This document shows positions 32,575 through 41,020 of a DNA stretch of 58,260 bases, one piece after another. A program made the position numbers and the translations under genes. The notes beneath the pieces are model-generated. The model had not been told where the DNA came from, ran no database searches, and saw only the letters and a program-made list of their open reading frames with translations. Numbering within the stretch: position 1 is the stretch's first letter; every line of letters starts with the position of its first letter. Source of the DNA: CADCVT01 sp036389485 (lineage in GTDB: Bacteria > Actinomycetota > Thermoleophilia > Solirubrobacterales > Solirubrobacteraceae); NCBI GenBank assembly GCA_036389485.1, contig DASVPR010000047.1:1-58260 (forward strand). Reading direction: 5' to 3'.

Positions 32575-33051
32575 ATGCGCCTCGCGACCGCCACCGACGG
32601 GATCCTCAAGCTCGCGATCAACGACGCCGGCTGGCTCGAGGAGGAGGTCATCGCCGCCGGCCAGCTGCGCCAGGGCAAGGCGCCGACGATGGTCGGGATG
32701 CTCGTCGGCTACGCGCTCATCGAGGTACTGCGGCCGCGGCGCTCGAAGCGGCTGCCGCGCCACTTCGTCCTGGCCGTCACCGACAGCGAGGTCGTCGCGT
32801 TCAAGGCGAGCGGCGGCCGCGGCGAGGACGCGGGCTCCGTCTACGAGGTGAACATCCGCGAGAAGGTCGAGGCGCGCTACCCGCGCTCGTCGGTCTCGAT
32901 CGCCGACATCCCGGAGGGCGAGAAGTCCAAGGGCGGGATCATGACCATCGACGGCGAGAGCTTCCCGGTCGCCCGCCCGAACCTCAACGGCGACCCCAAC
33001 ACCGACGAGCTGATCGCGGTCCTCGCCGCGCAGGCGGCTGCCGTAGTCTGA
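32575..33051 (+). CDS. Hypothetical protein with a possible PH-like domain
   Basis: The 158-residue protein is unrecognised. Residues ~60-155 alternate strands (HFVLAVTDSEVVAFKAS, KGGIMTIDGESFPVARP) and end in a helix (NTDELIAVLAAQAAAVV). This pattern fits bacterial PH-like domains, which bind lipids or proteins (inference). The N-terminal segment contains a short hydrophobic patch (MVGMLVGYALIEVL). It is 9 bases downstream of the previous gene and probably in the same operon. Confidence 0.6.
   Translation: MRLATATDGILKLAINDAGWLEEEVIAAGQLRQGKAPTMVGMLVGYALIEVLRPRRSKRLPRHFVLAVTDSEVVAFKASGGRGEDAGSVYEVNIREKVEARYPRSSVSIADIPEGEKSKGGIMTIDGESFPVARPNLNGDPNTDELIAVLAAQAAAVV
33044..33049 (+). promoter_or_regulatory. 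Putative internal -10 element before the DUF2277 gene
   Basis: TAGTCT, within the last codons of the previous gene, lies seven bases before the ATG at 33057, with no Shine-Dalgarno sequence. It is out of frame for a stop in that gene and so is not explained by coding. Confidence 0.4.
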
Positions 33052-33056
33052 GCGGC

Positions 33057-33329
33057 ATGTGCCGGAACATCCGAACCCTCCACAACTTCGAGCCGCCGGC
33101 GAGCGAGGACGAGATCCGCGCGTCCGCGCTGCAGTACGTCCGGAAGGTCAGCGGGACGACGAAGCCCTCGAAGGCCAACGAGGCCGCGTTCGACCGCGCC
33201 GTCCAGGCCGTCGCCGCCGCGACCACCGAGCTGCTCGACGCCCTCGTCACGAACGCGCCGCCGCGCGATCGGGAGGTCGAGGCCGCGAAGGCGCGGGCTC
33301 GCGCGGCGAAGCGGTACGCGGCCGCGTAG
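33057..33329 (+). CDS. DUF2277 family protein
   Basis: The 90-residue protein begins MCRNIRTLHNFEPPASEDEI and has ALQYVRKVSGTTKPSKANEA and APPRDREVEAAKARARAAKR. These are characteristic of the DUF2277 family, conserved in many actinobacteria. Small, helical, cytoplasmic; molecular role unknown. The last 83 bases overlap the 3' end of the convergent membrane-protein gene, an unusually long antisense overlap for this window. Confidence 0.9.
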   Translation: MCRNIRTLHNFEPPASEDEIRASALQYVRKVSGTTKPSKANEAAFDRAVQAVAAATTELLDALVTNAPPRDREVEAAKARARAAKRYAAA

Positions 33330-34140
33330 CGGGCGCGAAGCTGACGACGAGCGCCGCCGCCCCACCGGCGAGCAGCACGAGCGGCCAGCCGGCGAGGTCG
33401 CCCTCGGCACCGCCGCCCAGCGCGTCGCCGAGCTGCGCGCCCACGATCGCGACGAACGCGGCGAGCCCGGCCGCGCCCACGAGGCCCGGCCCGCGCCGGC
33501 CGGTGCGCGCGCTGAACGCGACGAGGGCCATCGACGTCAGGAGCAGGAACGCGTCCCAGAACGCGCCCGGCTCCGCCGCCTCGATCGTGCGCGCCGTCGG
33601 CCCGGGCACGGGCAGAGGCCCGAGCGCGCCGAGCGGGCCCAGCTCGCCGAGCACGCCCGCGTAGCCGGTCGCGAGCCCCGCGGCGGTGATGAGGCCGGCG
33701 CCCTGCCGGGCCCCCAGCCGGTCGAACACGACGGCGGTCGCGACGAAGATCGCCGCAACCACGACGAGCAGCCAGCGCACGGTGCCGCCGGAGGGGTCGC
33801 CGAGCACCTCGTCCCAGAACGCGACCCACGCGACGAGCAGGCCGAGCGCGCCGAAGCCGCCCGCCTGCAGCGCGCCGCCCCACAGCGCCGCCGCGGCGCC
33901 CGCGGCGGCCATCAGGCCGAAGATCCAGACGGAGTGGATCGAGTCGTCGGCCGAGCCGCCGAGCACGTCGAGCAGCTGGAAGCCGACGAACGGCACGAGG
34001 ATCGTCGCGAAGACGAGGAACGTCGCGCGCCACGGCTCGGCGACCTCGCGCCGGGAGCTCATCCCGGCGCCGTAGAGCACGAGGAACGGCACGAGCAGCA
34101 CGAGCAGGACGGCGAGCTCGCTCCAGGCGTCGGTGGGCAT
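33247..34140 (-). CDS. Multi-pass membrane protein of unknown function
   Basis: The 297-residue protein has about eight hydrophobic helices (for example ELAVLLVLLVPFLVLYGAG, ATFLVFATILVPFVGFQLL, GLAAFVAIVGAQLGDALGG). A basic, proline-rich cytosolic tail (SPREPAPSRPRPPDRAAARS) is encoded entirely within the region antisense to DUF2277. No family was recognised; the many Gly/Ala residues resemble small transporter or polysaccharide-export membrane subunits, but nothing decisive is seen. The tail may be an artefact of late termination. Confidence 0.7.
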   Translation of the reverse strand: MPTDAWSELAVLLVLLVPFLVLYGAGMSSRREVAEPWRATFLVFATILVPFVGFQLLDVLGGSADDSIHSVWIFGLMAAAGAAAALWGGALQAGGFGALGLLVAWVAFWDEVLGDPSGGTVRWLLVVVAAIFVATAVVFDRLGARQGAGLITAAGLATGYAGVLGELGPLGALGPLPVPGPTARTIEAAEPGAFWDAFLLLTSMALVAFSARTGRRGPGLVGAAGLAAFVAIVGAQLGDALGGGAEGDLAGWPLVLLAGGAAALVVSFAPATRPRTASPREPAPSRPRPPDRAAARS

Positions 34141-34210
34141 GCCCGCTCATGCGCGCCGGCGCGCCAACCGGATCAGCGGCGGATCGCACACTACGGCCCG
34201 TCCCCGCAGG

Positions 34211-34216
34211 TAGATT
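34211..34216 (+). promoter_or_regulatory. Putative -10 element before the monooxygenase gene
   Basis: TAGATT lies seven bases before the ATG at 34224 and lacks a nearby Shine-Dalgarno sequence. It supports the 34224 start over an in-frame ATG at 34149. Confidence 0.45.
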
Positions 34217-34223
34217 CCGCCCC

Positions 34224-35678
34224 ATGGCAGCCTCCACGCGTTCGGTCGCGGTCGTGGGCGGCGGGTTCGCCGGCGTCGGCGCCGCGGTCATGCTCCGCCG
34301 CGCCGGCCACCACGACGTCACCGTCTTCGAGAAGGGCGAGCGGGTCGGCGGCGTCTGGCACCACAACACGTACCCGGGCGCCGCCTGCGACGTCCCCTCG
34401 CACCTCTACGAGTTCTCGTTCGCGCCGAACCCGCGCTGGTCGCGCCGCTACGCGCCGCAGTCGGAGATCCAGGCCTACCTCGAGGACGTCGCCCGCCGCG
34501 AGGGCGTGCTCGACCGGATCCGGACGAGCACCGAGGTGCAGCAGGCGCGCTGGGACGGCGAGCGCTCGAAATGGGTCCTGCGCACGAGCGCCGGCGAGCA
34601 CGAGGCCGACCTGCTCGTGACGGCGTGCGGGCAGCTGTCCGTCCCGTCGGTCCCGCCGCTGCCGGGGCTCGACACGTTCGCCGGCCCGGCGTTCCACACC
34701 GCGCAGTGGGACCACGGCCTCGACCTGCACGGCAAGCGCGTCGCGGTCGTCGGCACCGGGTGCAGCGCGATCCAGGTCGTCCCGGCGGTCCAGCCGATCG
34801 TCGAGCGCGTCGACGTCTACCAGCGCTCGCCGGGCTGGACGTTCCCGAAGATGGACTTCGCCTACAAGGAGCGGACGAAGCGCCTGTTCGAGCGCTTCCC
34901 GGCGCTCCAGCGCGCCGACCGCGCCGCGGTGTTCGCGTTCATGGAGCTGGGCGCTCTCGCGATGACCACGAAGCCGTGGCTGCTGAGGCCGTTCCGCGCC
35001 GTCGGGCGCATGCAGATCAACAAGGCGATCAAGGACCCGGAGCTGCGCGCGAAGGTGACGCCGAAGGACGAGATCGGCTGCAAGCGGATCATGCTCACCG
35101 ACGAGTGGTATCCGACGCTCGTCAAGCCGAACGTCGACCTCGTCACGGACCGGATCGAGGAGATCACGCCGGACGGCATCCGCACCGCCGACGGCGCGCA
35201 CCGGCAGCACGACGTGCTCGTGCTCGCGACCGGGTTCGAGTCGCACGGCTTCGTCGCGCCGATGGAGGTGCTCGGCGAGAACGGACGCTCGCTGAACGAG
35301 GAGTGGGGCCGCGTGCCGCGCGCGTACCTCGGGATGAGCGTCCCCGGTTACCCGAACATGTTCCTGCTCTACGGCCCGAACACGAACGGCGGGACCGGGT
35401 CGGTCATCTACACGATCGAGGCGGGCGTCGCGCACGTCATCGCGGCGCTGGAGGAGCTCGAGCGGGCCGACGCGCGCCGGATCGAGGTCAGCCGCCGGGC
35501 CGCCGACGAGTTCGACCGCGAGCTGCGCGCCGCGCTGGCGACGACCGTGTGGCACAGCGGCTGCACGAACTGGTACGTCGACGAGGACGGCAACGACCCG
35601 AGCCAGTGGCCCTGGCTATGGAGCCAGTACCGCAAGCGGACCGAGAAGCTCGACCGCGACGCCTACGTCGTCGCCTGA
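34224..35678 (+). CDS. FAD-dependent monooxygenase, Baeyer-Villiger type
   Basis: The 484-residue flavoprotein has an FAD-binding Rossmann motif GGGFAGVGAA (12-21) and a second NADPH-binding motif GTGCSAIQ. The Baeyer-Villiger fingerprint F-x-G-x3-H-x3-W-D is at about 152-163 (FAGPAFHTAQWD). Further BVMO signatures are YPGAACDVPSHLYEFSFA and LVLATGFESHGFVAPME. These enzymes insert oxygen next to a ketone using NADPH and O2. Substrate unknown. It overlaps the convergent MFS gene by 16 bases. Confidence 0.9.
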   Translation: MAASTRSVAVVGGGFAGVGAAVMLRRAGHHDVTVFEKGERVGGVWHHNTYPGAACDVPSHLYEFSFAPNPRWSRRYAPQSEIQAYLEDVARREGVLDRIRTSTEVQQARWDGERSKWVLRTSAGEHEADLLVTACGQLSVPSVPPLPGLDTFAGPAFHTAQWDHGLDLHGKRVAVVGTGCSAIQVVPAVQPIVERVDVYQRSPGWTFPKMDFAYKERTKRLFERFPALQRADRAAVFAFMELGALAMTTKPWLLRPFRAVGRMQINKAIKDPELRAKVTPKDEIGCKRIMLTDEWYPTLVKPNVDLVTDRIEEITPDGIRTADGAHRQHDVLVLATGFESHGFVAPMEVLGENGRSLNEEWGRVPRAYLGMSVPGYPNMFLLYGPNTNGGTGSVIYTIEAGVAHVIAALEELERADARRIEVSRRAADEFDRELRAALATTVWHSGCTNWYVDEDGNDPSQWPWLWSQYRKRTEKLDRDAYVVA

Positions 35679-36862
35679 GCCGTCCGCAGCCCGCGCACCG
35701 ACGGCACCGCCAGCAGCGAGAGCGACGTCGCCGCGAACAGCGCGGCCGCCAGCCACAGCGCGCTCCCGAGGCCGATCGCCACCGCGACCGGCCCCCAGAG
35801 CGCGAGCCCGAGCGGGCGCACCGCGTTCGAGCCGAACCACTCGTACGAGCTGACGCGGGACAGCGCCTCGCGGGGGATGTGCGACTGCAGCGTCGACTCC
35901 CAGAGCGCGTTGCCGAACATCAGCGCGACCCCGCCGACGAACGCGCCCGCCGCGACGACGGCCACCGGCGCCGGCACCGCGACGAGCGCGAGCGGGACGG
36001 CGAACACCACACCGCTGAGCGCGAACGCGACCGCCGGCCGGCCCGGCCGCCAGCGCATCGCGACGAGGCCGCCCGCGACGCCGCCGGCGCCCATCGCGGC
36101 GAGGACCGTCCCCCACGCGGCGGCCCCACCCAGCTCGCGGTCGGCGACGACCGGGCCGAGCGCGCTCCACGCGCCCCAGAACGCGTTCTCCGCGGCGCTG
36201 GCCAGCGCGACGACCCAGACCCACGTGCGCGCGCGGAACTCGCGCCAGCCGGCGCCGAGGTCGCCGAGGAACGTCGTCCGCTCGACCGGCGGCTCGGCGC
36301 TCAGCCGCAGGCGGCTGAGCAGCGCGGCGCTGACGGCGAACGTCGCGGCGTCGATGCCGATCGCCCAGCCCGGGCTCGCGGCGACGACGAGCGCGCCCGC
36401 GGCGAGCGGCCCGAGGATCTCCCCGCCGGCCATCGCCGTGAACCGCGCGCCGTTCGCGCGCTGGAGCTCGTCCGGGCCAACGACGGCGGGCAGCAGGCCG
36501 GTCGCGGCCGGCATGTAGAAGCCGGTCGCGACGCCCGTGACGCCGGCGAGAAGCGCGAGCGACCACACCTCCGCCGCGCCCGCGAGGAGCAGGACGGCCA
36601 TCGTCCCCTGGCTGGCGACGCGCGCGAGGTCGGCGCTGACCATCACCGCGCGGCGCGACGTCCGGTCCGCGACGACGCCGCCGACGAGCAGCGCCGCGAC
36701 CATCGGCGCGGTCCGCAGCGCGAAGACGAGGCCGACGGCCGACGCCGACCCGTCCACCTCGAGCACGGCGAACGCCAGGGCGACGCTGATCATCCCGTCG
36801 CCGAACAGCGAGATCGCCTGCGCGCTGAACAGCAGGCGGAAGGCGCGGTCGCGGACGGTCAG
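35663..36862 (-). CDS. MFS transporter, DHA3/EntS-like; probable CTG start
   Basis: The ~399-residue protein has about 12 hydrophobic helices. The typical MFS_3 N-terminus TVRDRAFRLLFSAQAISLFG lies upstream of the first ATG (36793). No ATG, GTG or TTG precedes it in frame after the previous gene. The CTG at 36862 overlaps the TGA of the upstream gene as CTGA, mirroring the ATGA/GTGA couplings elsewhere, so I take CTG as the start. Motif A is GGVVADRTSRRAVM. Such carriers export small molecules or siderophores. It is the last gene of a four-gene operon. Confidence 0.82.
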   Translation of the reverse strand: MTVRDRAFRLLFSAQAISLFGDGMISVALAFAVLEVDGSASAVGLVFALRTAPMVAALLVGGVVADRTSRRAVMVSADLARVASQGTMAVLLLAGAAEVWSLALLAGVTGVATGFYMPAATGLLPAVVGPDELQRANGARFTAMAGGEILGPLAAGALVVAASPGWAIGIDAATFAVSAALLSRLRLSAEPPVERTTFLGDLGAGWREFRARTWVWVVALASAAENAFWGAWSALGPVVADRELGGAAAWGTVLAAMGAGGVAGGLVAMRWRPGRPAVAFALSGVVFAVPLALVAVPAPVAVVAAGAFVGGVALMFGNALWESTLQSHIPREALSRVSSYEWFGSNAVRPLGLALWGPVAVAIGLGSALWLAAALFAATSLSLLAVPSVRGLRTAQATT

Positions 36863-37653
36863 CCCTTCCCGAACGCCGCCCGCGCCGCCTTGCCGCCCGC
36901 GCGCGAGCGCTCGACGAAGCCGTACGTCCCCTGCTCGCGGAACTCGGTGGCGGCCTCGACGAGCGCGCCCAGCGCGGCGAACGCGAAGTGGCCGCCGACC
37001 GACACGCGGCGCACGCCGGCCTCCGCCAGCTCGGCCACCGTCGGCGCCCCCGGCCGGACCAGCACGTTGACCGGGCGGCCGACGGACCGCACCACCTCGC
37101 GGATGTCCTCGATCCGCATCAGGCCGGGCGCGTACAGGACGTGCGCGCCAACCTCCTCGTAGGCCTGCAGGCGCGCGATCGTGTCGGCGAGGTCGTCGCG
37201 GCCGTGGAGGTGGTTCTCCGCGCGGGCGGTGAGGACCAGCCCGCGTTCGCGCGCCGCCTCGACCGCCGCCTCGACGCGCGCCCGCGCGTGGTCGAGGCAG
37301 TAGATCGGGCCGTCGTCGCGCCCGGTCGAGTCCTCAATCGAGCAGCCCGCCAGCCCGGTCTCGCCCGCCAGCCGCACGGTCTCCGCGACCGCGTCGGGCT
37401 CGTCCGCGAAGCCGTTCTCGAGGTCGGCCGAGACCGGGATCGACACCGCCCCGGCGATGACGCGCGAGTGCTCGATCGCCTCGTCGCGCGACACCGCGTA
37501 GTCGAGGCGCCCGAGCGTCGCGGCGAAGCCGCTGCTCGTCGTCGCGATCGCCTCGAACCCCAGCGACTCGAGGATGCGCGCGGAGCCGGCGTCCCACGCG
37601 TTGGGCAGCAGCAGCGGCCTCCCCTCGCGCTCGTGCAGCTCGAGGAAGCTCAC
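36859..37653 (-). CDS. Isocitrate lyase/PEP mutase superfamily enzyme
   Basis: The 264-residue TIM-barrel enzyme matches the ICL/PEPM family: LLLPNAWDAGSARILESLG, SADLENGFADEPDAVAETVR and GCSIEDSTGRDDGPIYCLDH. The Asp/Glu ligands for Mg2+ are in SADLENG and SIED. The KKCGH loop of isocitrate lyases is not seen, so it belongs to the PEP mutase/oxaloacetate hydrolase-like side, making or breaking C-C or C-P bonds in 2-oxo acids. GTG start in a GTGA overlap with the BNR gene upstream. Confidence 0.85.
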   Translation of the reverse strand: MSFLELHEREGRPLLLPNAWDAGSARILESLGFEAIATTSSGFAATLGRLDYAVSRDEAIEHSRVIAGAVSIPVSADLENGFADEPDAVAETVRLAGETGLAGCSIEDSTGRDDGPIYCLDHARARVEAAVEAARERGLVLTARAENHLHGRDDLADTIARLQAYEEVGAHVLYAPGLMRIEDIREVVRSVGRPVNVLVRPGAPTVAELAEAGVRRVSVGGHFAFAALGALVEAATEFREQGTYGFVERSRAGGKAARAAFGKG

Positions 37654-38717
37654 GAGGCGGTCACCGAGTAGACGGGCGGCAGCCGCAGCGCGGCGGTCGA
37701 CCACGTCGCGCCCGCGTCGTCCGACGCGAACACCTCCCCCGACGTCGCGCCGAAGTACAGCTCGAGCCCGTCCCCCTCGCCGCTGCGGTCGAACGCGCGC
37801 CGCAGGATCGTCAGGTACGCGTGCTCGTCCGGCAGCCCGTCGCCGCGCGGCGCCCACGAGGCGCCGGCGTCGCGCGTCTCGTACACGCGCACGCGGCCCT
37901 CGGGCGTCACGCGGTCCATGTCCGCGTTCAGCGGGATCACGTACGCGCTGTCGGGGTCCGCCGGGTCGACGACGAGCGGGAACCCGAAGTCCGACGGCAG
38001 CCCCGTGTCCGTCCCGACATCGCTCCACGAGCGGCCGGCGTCGTCGGACCGGTACACGCCGCCGTGGAACTGCATGAACATCCGGGCCGGCTGCTTCGGC
38101 GCGCGGTCGAGCCGGTGCACGCAGAGCCCGATCTCCTCGTCGGCCTCCTCGGGCACGTAGCGCGGGACGAGGCCGTCGTTCCCCCGCTCCCACGACGCGC
38201 CGCCGTCCTCGGTGTGCCACACGCCGGCGGCGGAGATGGCGATCGTCAGCCTGTCCGGCTCCCCCGGCCACGGGACGATCGAGTGCAGGCAGAGCCCGCC
38301 GCCGCCCGGCTGCCAGCGGTCGCGCGTCGGGTGCTCCCACAGCGCCTGGTTGAGCTCCCACGTCGCGCCGCCGTCGCGGCTCGTGAAGAGGACGCCGGGG
38401 TCGCCGCCCGCGTACAGCGTCGCCTCCTCCACGCCGGGCACGATCACCCACATCCGCTTCAGCGCGTTCTCGCCGCCGGCCGGCAGCGCGAGGCCGGACG
38501 ACTGCTCCCACTCGCCCGCCGGGTCGTCCGTGTAGAAGATCTTCGGCCCGTAGAACGGAGAGGTCATGCCGGCGAAGATCCGGCCGCTGCGCGGGTCGCG
38601 CACCGCGCACTCCACGGGCTCGCCCGCGAACGCCCGCGCCGTCACCTCGAAGCCCGAGGCCGGGTCCCCCTCGAGCACGAACAGCCCCTTCTTCGTCCCC
38701 ACGACGACTTCCGTCAC
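37650..38717 (-). CDS. BNR/sialidase-like beta-propeller protein
   Basis: The 355-residue cytoplasmic protein starts with GTG and has at least five Asp-box/BNR repeats (FTSRDGGATWE, HTEDGGASWE, YRSDDAGRSW, ETRDAGASWA, FASDDAGATW). These mark a six- or seven-bladed propeller as in sialidases and YCF48-type assembly factors. No signal peptide and no sialidase Arg triad is obvious. It sits 6 bases after the MoaD-like gene, an adjacency I recall from other actinobacteria. A binding or assembly role is more likely than sialidase activity. Confidence 0.8.
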   Translation of the reverse strand: MTEVVVGTKKGLFVLEGDPASGFEVTARAFAGEPVECAVRDPRSGRIFAGMTSPFYGPKIFYTDDPAGEWEQSSGLALPAGGENALKRMWVIVPGVEEATLYAGGDPGVLFTSRDGGATWELNQALWEHPTRDRWQPGGGGLCLHSIVPWPGEPDRLTIAISAAGVWHTEDGGASWERGNDGLVPRYVPEEADEEIGLCVHRLDRAPKQPARMFMQFHGGVYRSDDAGRSWSDVGTDTGLPSDFGFPLVVDPADPDSAYVIPLNADMDRVTPEGRVRVYETRDAGASWAPRGDGLPDEHAYLTILRRAFDRSGEGDGLELYFGATSGEVFASDDAGATWSTAALRLPPVYSVTAS

Positions 38718-38723
38718 GCGCGT

Positions 38724-38984
38724 TCACCCTCCCGATATCGCCGGAATCACCTCGACGCGGTCGCGCTCGGCGACCGCCGTCTCCTCCTCGGCCTGCTCAC
38801 CGTTGACGAACACGTTGACGTGCTCGCGCAGCCGCCCGCGCTCATCGAGGATCCACCCCTCGACGGCGGGATGCTCGGCCGCGAGCGCGCGCAGCACCTC
38901 GGCCACCGTCGCGCCGCCGAGCGCGTGCTCGGCCTTGCCGCCGGCCTGTTTCATCAGGGCTCCTCGCAGGCGCAGAGTTGCCAT
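38724..38984 (-). CDS. MoaD/ThiS-like ubiquitin-fold sulfur carrier
   Basis: The 86-residue beta-grasp protein begins ATLRLRGALMKQAGGKAEHA. It contains TVAEVLRALAAEHPAVEGW and HVNVFVNGEQAEEETAVAER, and ends in the functional tail IPAISGG. The C-terminal Gly-Gly is what E1-like enzymes adenylate and thiolate. No moaE, thiG or E1 gene is nearby; the partner is a BNR propeller protein. It heads a four-gene operon. Possible roles are molybdopterin synthesis, another thio-metabolite, or protein conjugation. Confidence 0.88.
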   Translation of the reverse strand: MATLRLRGALMKQAGGKAEHALGGATVAEVLRALAAEHPAVEGWILDERGRLREHVNVFVNGEQAEEETAVAERDRVEVIPAISGG

Positions 38985-39025
38985 TGCCTCCCATGACCGT
39001 CTCACATCCGGAAACTCATCGCCGC

Positions 39026-39031
39026 TAGGCT
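39026..39031 (+). promoter_or_regulatory. Putative -10 element before the CASTOR/POLLUX-like gene
   Basis: TAGGCT lies nine bases before the ATG at 39041 in the 56-base divergent gap, with no Shine-Dalgarno sequence. It fits the leaderless TAnnnT pattern. Confidence 0.35.
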
Positions 39032-39040
39032 CGCCCGCCT

Positions 39041-41017
39041 ATGTCCGGGACCGGCCGCCGCGCGCGAGCACGAACCGCCGCGACCCTGAAGCGGTCGGGC
39101 ACGGTCCGCGGCGTCGCACGGGCCGGCACGGGCCCGGTCGACGGCGAGCCCACGCTCCGCGAACGCCTGCGCTACCGCTTCGACGCGACGATGGCGCGCG
39201 GGCCCTCCGCGCTCGTCATGTGGCTCGCGCTGCTGACGTTGGTGCTGATCGCGATCTTCACCGCGGCCGTGCTCGTCACCGGCACGAACAGCGGCCACTC
39301 GACCGTCTTCGGCCAGCTCTTCTACAGCCTGCTGCACGCGCTCGACCCGGGCACGATCGCGGGCGACACCGGCTCGTGGGGCTTCTTGCTCACGATGCTC
39401 GCGCTCACGCTCGCGGGCCTCTTCATCGTCAGCGCGCTGATCGGCGTGATCGCGACCGGGATCGACGAGCGGTTGATGCAGCTGCGCAAGGGCCGCTCGC
39501 GCGTGCTCGAGCGCGACCACACGCTCATCCTCGGCTTCTCGGAGTCGGTGTTCACGATCCTCGGCGAGCTGGCCGTCGCCAACGAGAGCCGCCGCAGGCC
39601 CGCGGTCGTGATCCTGGCCGAGCACGACAAGGTCGAGATGGAGGACGCGATCCGCGAGAAGGCGGGCGACCTGCGCAACACGCGCGTCGTCTGCCGCACC
39701 GGCTCGCCGATCGACCTCGACGACCTCGAGATCGTCAACCACCGCACGGCGCGGTCGGTGATCGTCCTGTCGCCCGAGAGCCCGGACCCGGACGCGGAGG
39801 TCATCAAGACCGTCCTCGCTCTGACCCGCGGCCCGCACCGGCGGCCGGACCGCTACCACATCGTCGCCGAGATCCAGGACCCGAAGAACCTCGAGGCGGC
39901 GCGGCTGGTCGCCGGCGACGAGGCCGTCATCCTCGACAAGCGCGAGACGATCGCTCGGTTGATCGTGCAGACCGCCCGGCAGTCCGGGGCCTCCGTCGTC
40001 TACACGGAGCTGTTCGACTTCGAGGGCGACGAGGTCTACTTCGACCCGGAGCACTCGCTCGCGGGCAGGACGTACGGAGACGCGCTCCTCGCGTACGAGG
40101 ACTGCGCGGTGATCGGGCTCGCGGGACCGGACGGCGGCGTTCGGCTGAACCCACCGGCCGGGACGGCGATCGACGGCCACGCGATCGTGGCGGTCGCCGA
40201 GGACGACTCCGCGCTGCGCGGCGCCGCGCCGCTCGCCGCGGGCGTCGACGAGAGCGCGATCGTCGCCGCCGCGCCGCGGCCGGAGCCGCCGTCGCGCGCG
40301 CTGCTGCTCGGCTGGAACGACCGCGGCCCGACCGTCGTCGAGCAGCTCGACGAGTACCTCGCGGCGGGCTCGGAGCTGCTCATCGTGACGCAGCACGGCG
40401 ACCCCGGGCCGCAGCGACTGGCGAACGTGTCGGTGTCCGTCCGCCACGCGCCGACGACCGACCGCGCGACGCTCGAGACGCTCGAGATCCCGGCCTTCGA
40501 CCACGTGATCGTCCTCTGCTACTCCGACGACCTCGACGCGCAGCGCGCCGACGCCCGCACGCTCGTCACGCTGCTGCACCTGCGCGACATCCTCGCCGAC
40601 GCCCCGCAGGAGGACCGGCCCGGGATCGTCAGCGAGATGCTCGACGACCGCAACCGCGCGCTCGCGCAGGTGACCGAGGTTGACGACGTGATCGTCTCGG
40701 ACAAGATCGTGAGCCTCGTGCTGACCCAGCTGTCCGAGAACCCGCAGCTCGACGCCGTCTTCGCCGACCTGCTCGACGCCGACGGCGCGGAGATCTACCT
40801 GCGCCCGGCCGCCGACTACGTCGCGACCGGGCGGGAGCTGACGTTCGCGACGGTCGTCGAGGCGGCGCGGCGCCGCGGCGAGACCGCGCTCGGCTACCGC
40901 AGCGCGGCGGACGCCCACGACGACGAGGCGGCCTACGGCGTGCGCGTCAACCCGCCGAAGTCGACGGCGATCGTCCCGCGGGAGGGTGACCGCGTGATCG
41001 TCTTGGCGGAGGATTGA
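39041..41017 (+). CDS. CASTOR/POLLUX-type ion channel with RCK-like domains
   Basis: The 658-residue protein has a basic N-terminus and two clear hydrophobic spans (MWLALLTLVLIAIFTAAVLV, TMLALTLAGLFIVSALIGVI) flanking a pore-like loop (FGQLFYSLLHALDPG). Two RCK/TrkA-N-like Rossmann regions follow: HTLILGFSESVFTILGELA and RALLLGWNDRGPTVVEQL. This matches plant CASTOR/POLLUX (SYM8)-like channels, which lack the classical K+ filter, as here. The next gene starts 3 bases after its stop. It is probably a ligand-gated cation channel in the cytoplasmic membrane. Confidence 0.88.
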   Translation: MSGTGRRARARTAATLKRSGTVRGVARAGTGPVDGEPTLRERLRYRFDATMARGPSALVMWLALLTLVLIAIFTAAVLVTGTNSGHSTVFGQLFYSLLHALDPGTIAGDTGSWGFLLTMLALTLAGLFIVSALIGVIATGIDERLMQLRKGRSRVLERDHTLILGFSESVFTILGELAVANESRRRPAVVILAEHDKVEMEDAIREKAGDLRNTRVVCRTGSPIDLDDLEIVNHRTARSVIVLSPESPDPDAEVIKTVLALTRGPHRRPDRYHIVAEIQDPKNLEAARLVAGDEAVILDKRETIARLIVQTARQSGASVVYTELFDFEGDEVYFDPEHSLAGRTYGDALLAYEDCAVIGLAGPDGGVRLNPPAGTAIDGHAIVAVAEDDSALRGAAPLAAGVDESAIVAAAPRPEPPSRALLLGWNDRGPTVVEQLDEYLAAGSELLIVTQHGDPGPQRLANVSVSVRHAPTTDRATLETLEIPAFDHVIVLCYSDDLDAQRADARTLVTLLHLRDILADAPQEDRPGIVSEMLDDRNRALAQVTEVDDVIVSDKIVSLVLTQLSENPQLDAVFADLLDADGAEIYLRPAADYVATGRELTFATVVEAARRRGETALGYRSAADAHDDEAAYGVRVNPPKSTAIVPREGDRVIVLAED

Positions 41018-41020
41018 GCG

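Noticed and set aside
37650..38717. Sialidase enzyme
   Set aside because: Asp-box repeats are present, but there is no signal peptide and no visible Arg triad, Asp or Tyr catalytic set.
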